From contig NZ_JAAMRF010000012.1 in NCBI RefSeq assembly GCF_013522725.1, positions 120,471 to 184,470 of the forward strand: a stretch of DNA of 64,000 nt, in the 5' to 3' direction. Made by a program: the position numbers and the translations under genes. Source of the stretch: Stutzerimonas azotifigens. Its GTDB lineage: Bacteria > Pseudomonadota > Gammaproteobacteria > Pseudomonadales > Pseudomonadaceae. How positions within the stretch are numbered: the stretch's first letter is position 1; each line of letters begins with the position of its first letter. The notes under the pieces are model-generated. The model was not told the origin of the DNA, ran no database searches, and saw only the letters and a program-made list of their open reading frames with translations. Shown here one piece after another: positions 57,770 to 64,000 of the stretch.

Positions 57770-60700
57770 CTAATCGCTAACAGGCAGGAAGTGACCTCTA
57801 GCCCAGTCTTCGATATAAGTGGACAGCCTTAATGCTGGTATCTGTGCAATCGCATTGAGTAGCGAAACACCACCGGGAACCCGAATTAAGTTCTGAATTA
57901 GGATGCTAGTCGCCTTCATTGCCTTGTGATCTGGATGCTCTCTGCTATGAGACCGCAAGAGGTATTCTAAGGCCAAGGAGTTATCCGGATTAGACACTTC
58001 TAATATCCATCTTAGCCCTATGAAATTCTTAACCAATCCAAAATGACTTTTGATATCGGCATTATGTACGCCAATATACCTCGAGATTATGGAGAATTTC
58101 AGCAGATCTGGGTTATCTTGCTCATAGACTGTATTCAGGGCAGCCACAGTTAGAGCTATGTGGCTGTGACGATATCTAGCCAAGTCAAACAGGCACTCGC
58201 TATATTCAACCAGGTTTATGTTCGATTTGGATAGAGCGACATCAAGCAGTGTCTGTAGCCAAACTGCTGAGTTCAAGTTAAGTAGGCCTTTGGCGAACTC
58301 GCGCGAGTAGCCGTCATCTGAAACGAAAATCGCGTTTCCATTTAATGCAATAAAATATGGCGCCAACAGATTTGGGCCGAAATTTTCTAGAATTTGCTCC
58401 GTTATCTCGTCCTGGGTGGACGGATAGTCATACTGCACTACTTCAAAATTTTCTTCTAGTGAACGGATGCGCTCGCTGATTTCATTTACAAGCTGCTCTT
58501 TTTCTGATTGAGACGAGATGGTTTTCTGAAACTGTCCATTCAGCCAGCTAATAGACAATTCAGAGCCAAATGACGCCCTTATCTCGTCGCACAAGTGCAT
58601 CAACTCAATGATTGTGGTGCGAGACACCATTATTTTTTGGTACGATTTCTTAAGAGCGATAAAGATATTGGGAGACGATGCAACCCAAGCGGTATAAGTA
58701 TCTAGAACGATTCCGTTTTTAGCGTGATCATTAATAATTGCGTAAGCTTGCGAACGCTCCTCTAGCGTGCCCGAGCATGTGGCAATCTCGCCTTTGTACG
58801 TCCGAATCATATCGGCAATCTTAATTGGGTTTTTCTCCCAAATTGCCGCCATCGCACTTATTGGAATATGTTTCTCGCAGAACTCGGAAATGACATTTTC
58901 ATCATGCTCGGAGTTCTTTTTGATAATATCTAGCATTGGCTGGACATTATCTTTTTCTATCTTTACAGCCCAAAGCCCGCCAGAATCTGGAAACTCTGTT
59001 TCATACCTTTCAAGTACGTAATGAAAGGCCCTAAGAAATTTATGCTTGATTTCCGTAACAGTCCACGTTACATCGCCTTGCATTTTTTGTTGCGTGAAGG
59101 AGTCGCCGGTCTTTAGGCCGTACACTTTCTTTACATATTGATCCACATTGTCCGGCGCTAGTAGAAACTGGCTATCGATGTCATCTTCGACAAGCCTTTC
59201 GATTTTAACTCCTTCGGAGGATGTAAGTGTAAAATAAACTCCTGCTGAAATATCATCAATCGCTTGTATGTCTATTCTCTTCCCTGAAAAAAGAAATATA
59301 TGCGAGTAGCCTAACCATATCTCGGCAGACTTGGGATTTTCAACGAAAATTTTATACCCAAGCGCTAAGCCTTTTTGTGCATCGCCATGCAAAGTAAGTA
59401 GTTTTGCTACGTGCATTATTTGCTCAGGACTACCCTCTAACTCTTCTGCCTCATAACCATTTAAGAGTTCCTGCAACGAATTATCGTCATTCTCTAAGCG
59501 GCAAATGTCGGAAAGAATTAGATACGCTGTCGCATCGCGACCGCCTTTGCTCAGGTAGGAATTAAGCTGTGCTTTAGCAAGCGCAAAATCATGGTGTTTA
59601 TAGCCAAAGAGGCCGACCATTAATGTTAAAAAGATACTTGCTAGACCGCCAGCAATGATGCGATCAAAAAAATGTACTGCATCCTTTCTTACAGGATAAT
59701 CGTTGATATACCCTAAGCACAGAAGCCTAGTTTCTTCTGAGTTCTCTAAAGGATTGGCTATGCCCTTTAGCAGTCGAACTATAATTTTCCAGTCAGAGAA
59801 GCTTCTTGCAATTCGGCAGAATGATATGATCTCAGACAAATCATTCTCGGGTGTTATCTGAGAAACGCCGTACTCATATGCGATTTGCATTATTGCGCTT
59901 ACATTAGAGCCAAGCGCCAGCTCGAATAGTGTATACCTTCCGCGACCCGAAAGCTGCTCTTCTGAGATAAGCTTTTCAAGCCGCTCCTTTCCATGGGCCT
60001 GCCCCTGCTTTGCTTGAGCAATGAAAGCTGCAACTTTTGCGGCAGATCTTACCTCTGGATCAAACCGATCTATCGAGTAGCTTTGCATTTTTGCTAACTC
60101 AGACCAGTTTCTATCATGAATATTTTTTACAAAGGTATACCTGCGGCGCTCTTGCTCGTTTTCAAGCAGGCTGATTGCTTTATCGAACAGGTCTGACAGT
60201 TTGAAGTCCAGAGAAATCTGAACCGCCAGCTCAGCAAATCTAGGGTTCTCAGGATAGTTAGCAAGTAACTCTATACTAAACTGCTTTAGATGCTCTGTAT
60301 CTGCAACTAGCGCGTAGCACAACAAGAGATTGCACGCGTCTGCCTCTTGCATAACCCCTAGAGAATGCTCGCTTTCTCTAAACTCGGCCCAGTTCTTTTC
60401 AAGGTGCTCTTTTGCTCTATTGACGCTATCAGGGTTTGATACTGGGAATTTGCACTTCCCATTAAGATTGTGCTCAGCGACAACAGCTTCTAGCTCGGCA
60501 GCAGCAACAATTCCGCTGATGGTCTTGTTGTCAGGGAATTTTAAGTGAGCCTCTTTCGCAAGCTCCAACCAGTTCCCTATCCTTTTGACCGCTAGCCCGT
60601 CAAGATAGGCGGCCTGGACAGACTCTGTTTGCTTTACCCCCTCACCAATAAGATCGTAAATACCCTCATCATCTGAGCACATTCGAGCGGCTTGGAGTCC

Positions 60701-61249
60701 ATTTGCCGCGAGCCATTCGTTGGACGGGTCTAGCTTTAGTTGCTCTACGGAATACTGGTAGGCTTCATCAATTTTACCGTCAAACATATAGGCTAAGACT
60801 TTGTTAGCCTTGGCTTTAGGCTCGTCTGGTGCAAAGCTGCAAGCCTCGTGCAACGTGACGGCCGCTTCGCTTGACCTTCCAAGCTGATATAGGCAAACAG
60901 CAATATTTGCTTTTATACGGAAGACCTGTAGCGATGAAAGCTTAGACGCTTGGCGATCTAGAAGGTCTTTAAGTAAGCCTAATGCAGTGTTTGCTTGCCC
61001 AGACTCGACTTTTTCTTTAAAGCTATCAATCAGCTTGTCGAGTTCGTTTTGCCACTCCCTCGCTATATCGATCTGGGCCGCGCTAACGCCCTGGGCTTGG
61101 TGCTTTTGTAGCGCGGAGAGAAGGGCAGCTTCTATTGCGTCAGGGGTATTAATGTTGACGGTGCCATACAACCCCCCTCCGACCGCTACGCTTCCGCCCT
61201 CAGCATGCACATGAGTGACCTCAGCGTCTGGCGCCGCTTTCTCTTTCAT
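57770..61249 (-). CDS. very large TPR-like helical-repeat protein with N-terminal glycine motif
   Basis: A 1159-residue cytoplasmic protein, AT-rich compared with its neighbours. Residues 17-34 read EGGSVAVGGGLYGTVNIN. From about residue 85 to 450 tetratricopeptide-like helix pairs are evident (ANIAVCLYQLGRSSEAAVTL, KVLAYMFDGKIDEAYQYSVE), and the helical pattern seems to continue. No membrane helix, nuclease or ATPase motif is obvious to me. The gene upstream (61275-61490) encodes a membrane protein with the same glycine motif at its C-terminus; the gap is 25 bp. I infer a sensor-effector or scaffold pair. Large single-gene repeat proteins of this kind occur in defence islands. Confidence 0.75.
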   Translation of the reverse strand: MKEKAAPDAEVTHVHAEGGSVAVGGGLYGTVNINTPDAIEAALLSALQKHQAQGVSAAQIDIAREWQNELDKLIDSFKEKVESGQANTALGLLKDLLDRQASKLSSLQVFRIKANIAVCLYQLGRSSEAAVTLHEACSFAPDEPKAKANKVLAYMFDGKIDEAYQYSVEQLKLDPSNEWLAANGLQAARMCSDDEGIYDLIGEGVKQTESVQAAYLDGLAVKRIGNWLELAKEAHLKFPDNKTISGIVAAAELEAVVAEHNLNGKCKFPVSNPDSVNRAKEHLEKNWAEFRESEHSLGVMQEADACNLLLCYALVADTEHLKQFSIELLANYPENPRFAELAVQISLDFKLSDLFDKAISLLENEQERRRYTFVKNIHDRNWSELAKMQSYSIDRFDPEVRSAAKVAAFIAQAKQGQAHGKERLEKLISEEQLSGRGRYTLFELALGSNVSAIMQIAYEYGVSQITPENDLSEIISFCRIARSFSDWKIIVRLLKGIANPLENSEETRLLCLGYINDYPVRKDAVHFFDRIIAGGLASIFLTLMVGLFGYKHHDFALAKAQLNSYLSKGGRDATAYLILSDICRLENDDNSLQELLNGYEAEELEGSPEQIMHVAKLLTLHGDAQKGLALGYKIFVENPKSAEIWLGYSHIFLFSGKRIDIQAIDDISAGVYFTLTSSEGVKIERLVEDDIDSQFLLAPDNVDQYVKKVYGLKTGDSFTQQKMQGDVTWTVTEIKHKFLRAFHYVLERYETEFPDSGGLWAVKIEKDNVQPMLDIIKKNSEHDENVISEFCEKHIPISAMAAIWEKNPIKIADMIRTYKGEIATCSGTLEERSQAYAIINDHAKNGIVLDTYTAWVASSPNIFIALKKSYQKIMVSRTTIIELMHLCDEIRASFGSELSISWLNGQFQKTISSQSEKEQLVNEISERIRSLEENFEVVQYDYPSTQDEITEQILENFGPNLLAPYFIALNGNAIFVSDDGYSREFAKGLLNLNSAVWLQTLLDVALSKSNINLVEYSECLFDLARYRHSHIALTVAALNTVYEQDNPDLLKFSIISRYIGVHNADIKSHFGLVKNFIGLRWILEVSNPDNSLALEYLLRSHSREHPDHKAMKATSILIQNLIRVPGGVSLLNAIAQIPALRLSTYIEDWARGHFLPVSD

Positions 61250-61274
61250 TTGCGCGTCCGTTCGTCAATGAGAA

Positions 61275-61490
61275 TTAGTTCTTAGTGTTTGTGGTGTTGT
61301 TGATGTTGATCGTTCCGTTCATGTCACCACCAGAGGCTGCCGATCCGTCATTGGCCGTAACCTCAATGCGCTTCGTCTTTTTCACGCTGTTCCGAACAAA
61401 GTTCACAGTAAAAAAGACACAAACCACGAAGAAGATCCCAATGCCCGTGAGTACCTTCCAGTTTTCGAGTAGCGAAAAATTAGCGTCCAT
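61275..61490 (-). CDS. small single-span membrane protein sharing a glycine motif with the repeat protein
   Basis: A 71-residue protein. Residues about 13-33 (VLTGIGIFFVVCVFFTVNFV) form one membrane helix, followed by basic KKTKR (the cytoplasmic side by the positive-inside rule) and the tail NDGSAASGGDMNGTININ (47-64). That tail aligns with residues 17-34 of the 1159-residue protein at 10 of 18 positions. It is the first gene of the pair, transcribed in the same direction. A motif shared between an effector-like membrane peptide and a big partner is typical of homotypic-interaction signalling (inference). Confidence 0.68.
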   Translation of the reverse strand: MDANFSLLENWKVLTGIGIFFVVCVFFTVNFVRNSVKKTKRIEVTANDGSAASGGDMNGTININNTTNTKN

Positions 61491-61704
61491 TTTTACCTTC
61501 GCGAAGTGCTGACGTAGCCTCGCACAAATATATCAGGCTGCGGTTCTTCAGGCAGCGCGATGGTTGAAGATATTTTTGTCAGTTCCCACCGGCCGCTTCT
61601 GGCCGACTCCGGCCTGTCGCGACCGGCAGAAGTCGACCCGATGCGGACGCTCAGCATCATCAATATCGTGTCCCTGATTGTTCTTTTTAGGGGAAACCTC
61701 AGGC

Positions 61705-61941
61705 TCAGATCGCCCATAAAGCGGATAGATCACTAATCACCGGCAGGTTGCCTGGACGTGCATGCCTATGCCGCTCCAGCCACATGCGGGTTTGATTAAT
61801 GTCAAATCGCCGGTCTCGTTTCGTGGCTAAGAAAGTCCCGGATACCCCGTAATGTCCGCAGTCCGGGCAATTCAGTTCTTCGCCGTCCAGGCCGGATTCA
61901 ATCTTTCTGGCATTGGCACCACAGATCAGGCAGTCAGTCAT
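61705..61941 (-). CDS. small zinc-ribbon protein
   Basis: A 78-residue protein from the ATG at 61939-61941 (MTDCLICGANARK) with two cysteine pairs, CLIC and CPDC (about residues 4-30), followed by GHYGVSG and a basic helix (KRDRRFDINQTRMWLERHR). The longer frame upstream lacks a plausible start. Function unknown. Confidence 0.65.
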   Translation of the reverse strand: MTDCLICGANARKIESGLDGEELNCPDCGHYGVSGTFLATKRDRRFDINQTRMWLERHRHARPGNLPVISDLSALWAI

Positions 61942-62089
61942 GGCAAGAACCTCTTCAGAGTGAGTTCGCCGACATTCTGCGCCCACATGCCGGCAGCCGA
62001 GGGCGGTGCTCAGTATTGAATCTTTAAGCATTACGAGAGATTCGCTAGGACCACCTATTGACAGCCTCGCTCGGCCAGCGGCCAGGCTG

Positions 62090-62296
62090 TCAAGATGTGA
62101 ATGAAACTCCCCTAACTTTCTGGCGAAGATACTTGGCAATTTCTTGGGCCTCTTCGATATCGGTCCCGTGTCCCAGTTCGATACCGAGTTGGCCTTTGGG
62201 GAAACCTGGTTCAGCAGTGTCCGGCTCAAACACGATATACGGCCTCCCGTCTCCGGTTTCCTTGACGGTGAACGTCCCGCTCGCTCGAGTAGTCAT
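62090..62296 (-). CDS. small conserved hypothetical protein
   Basis: A 68-residue protein (MTTRASGTFTVKETGDGRPY) with alternating strands and a C-terminal helix (IEEAQEIAKYLRQKVRGVSF). It looks like the beta-alpha short proteins often found in proteobacterial accessory DNA. The ATG follows a GGTGGC purine-poor region. No function can be assigned. Confidence 0.65.
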   Translation of the reverse strand: MTTRASGTFTVKETGDGRPYIVFEPDTAEPGFPKGQLGIELGHGTDIEEAQEIAKYLRQKVRGVSFTS

Positions 62297-62403
62297 GTGC
62301 CACCTCGCTTACCTGGCTTGGAGCACATAAGCCTAGCACCTGACACACCAACTGCCCGGCTAGCTTCCTTGCTCAATGCGATGGCCAGTTAGGAAACTCT
62401 TAC

Positions 62404-63111
62404 CTATAGCTCTTGCGAGTTGGCTTGCAGAGACTCTTCGGCAACCGCCTCTAAGTCTTTGATTAAAGAGTTTGCCATTTCAACCACCCCGCGAGCCTGG
62501 GTGAAACTTGGCCGGAAATCTTCATGATTCAGCCTATTGCGAAAAATCGCATAGAAGCCAGCAAGCAGATTTCGATAGGCTGTTTTAACTTCCGCAGGAA
62601 GCACAACCGGGTTAGTGCCCCCACTTCTGGCAAAAACTTCATTGACCAAATTCTCACCATCGCTACCAGGGTCAACCCCAAATAGCCTTCTAATGCGGGA
62701 GGAAAGGACAGGAAAAGTTGCCCTTATGACAGAACCATAGTCTTCGATTTCAAATAGCCGGGAGGTCGCCTCCGCAAGCCTCTCATCAAGGTGGTGAGGA
62801 CGGGCTGCCGCCTGAAAAAGGTAATCAGCCAAGGCAGGCATGTCATGAAAAACTATATCGAACGCATCGCTTGCACAGTAAGCCTTATTGCCCTGTTCGA
62901 GGTAGCGCCTCAGGAATGTCATGTGCCTGCCAAGCGAGCCGCAATGAGCCCACCCCTCATCGACCTCCGTCACCAGGGGAACGATCAGGTTCTCAAACTG
63001 GCGAAAGATTACCAGCAGGGCGGGAGCATCTAGGCCTTCCATCTGCCGATGCAAAGACAAAGCAACTTTATAGGCTTCTTGGTACTGGGCCAGCTGAGTA
63101 ATTCCTACCAC
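62404..63111 (-). CDS. HEPN-like protein (TIGR02391-type C-terminus)
   Basis: A 235-residue, mostly helical protein from GTG at 63111. Near residue 190 NLLAGFYAIFRNRLNHEDF carries R-N-R-L-N-H, an RX4H motif in the setting of HEPN/TIGR02391 (Ymh) domains, which act as RNases in abortive-infection and toxin systems. The N-terminal two thirds is not recognised. No antitoxin-like partner is adjacent, but small genes lie downstream. The family call is from motif recognition. Confidence 0.65.
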   Translation of the reverse strand: MVGITQLAQYQEAYKVALSLHRQMEGLDAPALLVIFRQFENLIVPLVTEVDEGWAHCGSLGRHMTFLRRYLEQGNKAYCASDAFDIVFHDMPALADYLFQAAARPHHLDERLAEATSRLFEIEDYGSVIRATFPVLSSRIRRLFGVDPGSDGENLVNEVFARSGGTNPVVLPAEVKTAYRNLLAGFYAIFRNRLNHEDFRPSFTQARGVVEMANSLIKDLEAVAEESLQANSQEL

Positions 63112-63194
63112 TGAGCTCTCCTCGAAACACGGACCATATGGGTCTGCATTGATACTCCAAACGAAAATCTAACGCCACCCGGCGAGGTATCACC

Positions 63195-63656
63195 ATGACC
63201 ATCGAAACCCTCAAGGCCTACCAAGTAGGAGACAACGACATCGTGGCCGCCTACGATCAAGTCGGCGCCATCAAGGTGCTCTGCATCTTCTGCAGCTATC
63301 CGGATGATGAATACGGCTTGGATGAAGTTCAGCTCGTGGAAAACGAGGTGCAGGACGCAACAGAAGCCAACGACCAGAACGAAGTGGCAACCGTCACCCT
63401 GGAGAAGACCCTACGACAGGAACTCTCTGAGCTCACCGAGCCAGCGTACCTTAGCCGCCCGGCCATCATCCTTGCTCGATGCGCGGCTGGCGGGTGGACT
63501 GTGAATTCAGCCGCTTTGCCTGTCGAACCAATGCTGAAGCTCGTCGACTGGCCGGGGATGTCTACCGGAGCGGGGGTAGTCCAACTTAGAAATCCCGGCA
63601 AAATGTGGACATCGTGTGTCTCAAAAGCTGGGCCGATTCACTACCTGCAGCCATAA
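63195..63656 (+). CDS. hypothetical protein
   Basis: A 153-residue acidic protein (MTIETLKAYQVGDNDIVAAY, then LDEVQLVENEVQD). It has a good start context (AGGT nine bases upstream) and high GC like native genes, and it is divergent from the HEPN-like gene. No family or motif is recognised; it has no signal peptide or membrane helix. Function unknown. Confidence 0.6.
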   Translation: MTIETLKAYQVGDNDIVAAYDQVGAIKVLCIFCSYPDDEYGLDEVQLVENEVQDATEANDQNEVATVTLEKTLRQELSELTEPAYLSRPAIILARCAAGGWTVNSAALPVEPMLKLVDWPGMSTGAGVVQLRNPGKMWTSCVSKAGPIHYLQP

Positions 63657-63941
63657 ATCTATGGCGTAGTGGCAGGTTCGGTGCTGGTCGAGGCTTGTTA
63701 AGGAGCCGACATCTGCTGTTAGCTGGGCAGCCAATGCCGATGAGCCCGTTGGCCCTAGGTCACGCCGCGGATGCGATTCATGTCTGTTAGACCCGGTATT
63801 TCTACCTCTCCCTGGTGATACCTTCACACATCGGTGTCTAGGGGTTGACTTAATGGATAAGCACGGGCTGCATCCGACGTCTCCCCTGATTTGAGTAGCG
63901 CTCAGCTTTAGAGTCCAATCCCAGTAACCAGGAGATTGGAC

Positions 63942-64000
63942 ATGAAGAAGCGTTTCACTGAAGAGCAAATCATTGGCTTTCTACGCGAAGCCGAGGCTGG
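63942..64000 (+). CDS. IS3-family transposase OrfA, N-terminal fragment at the window edge
   Basis: The frame starts at 63942 with MKKRFTEEQIIGFLREAEAG, the usual opening of IS407-type IS3 OrfA proteins, with GGAGA a few bases upstream, and runs off the window. The IS left end must lie between 63660 and 63940, which is otherwise without a gene; I could not fix its inverted repeat. Confidence 0.85.
   Translation, partial: MKKRFTEEQIIGFLREAEA

Noticed and set aside
61493..61717. Short open frame before the membrane peptide gene
   Set aside because: It overlaps palindromic intergenic repeats and has no protein-like pattern.

Overview
The window looks like a Pseudomonas chromosome, most likely the P. 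stutzeri/Stutzerimonas side of the genus. Bases 1-7900 are GC-rich and carry a core block (gamma-carbonic anhydrase, prlC, yheV, an SOS-boxed radical SAM gene) in an order I recall from the PA0066-PA0069 neighbourhood of P. aeruginosa. The phosphite dehydrogenase at 48821-49831 reads almost exactly like PtxD of P. stutzeri WM88 as I remember it. The species call is inference.

At about 7912 the radical SAM gene is cut just before its iron-sulfur cysteine motif. From there to the end of the window everything looks like accessory DNA, and the missing 3' half of the gene does not reappear. The accessory region starts with an AT-rich, tightly overlapping five-gene operon (7998-15081): three large tyrosine-recombinase-like proteins, a helix-turn-helix/P-loop protein and a small partner. 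This resembles Tn554 tnpABC and gamma-mobile-trio islands in concept. Behind it come defence-like cargo (a type I restriction-modification system, an Xre regulator with a divergent helicase pair, zinc-ribbon proteins and an AbiEi-like protein) and an SOS block: a short SRAP-family protein divergent from umuD-umuC (rulAB type) across one LexA box.

Bases 29983-43762 hold what I consider the most interesting metabolic locus, a putative uptake and oxidation pathway for a (methylated) purine or purine nucleoside. It has a Tsx-family outer-membrane channel, a BMP-family binding protein and an NCS2 permease. The enzymes are an NdmA/NdmB-like Rieske oxygenase, a Rieske-less NdmC-like oxygenase, an NdmD-like reductase with its own Rieske domain and an NdmE-like glutathione-S-transferase homologue, plus a TIM-barrel enzyme and two 2-oxoglutarate/Fe(II) oxygenases. 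A LysR and a GntR/FCD regulator flank the set, and an identical 12-bp palindrome lies upstream of both the oxygenase operon and the permease/gntR pair.

After this lies a chemotaxis receptor gene cut at its 5' end and bordered by an IS1182-family element (GGCC target duplication). Next is a one-gene tyrosine recombinase between 13-bp inverted repeats, then the complete phosphite operon ptxABCDE with a candidate Pho box. The last 11 kb is again conflict-type cargo: a DUF4041/GIY-YIG protein, a UvrD-like helicase with an upstream PD-(D/E)XK-like nuclease, a 1159-residue repeat protein paired with a 71-residue membrane protein that shares its N-terminal glycine-rich motif, small zinc proteins and a HEPN-like protein. 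The window ends in the start of an IS3-family transposase. I see no tRNA, rRNA, CRISPR array or phage structural gene.
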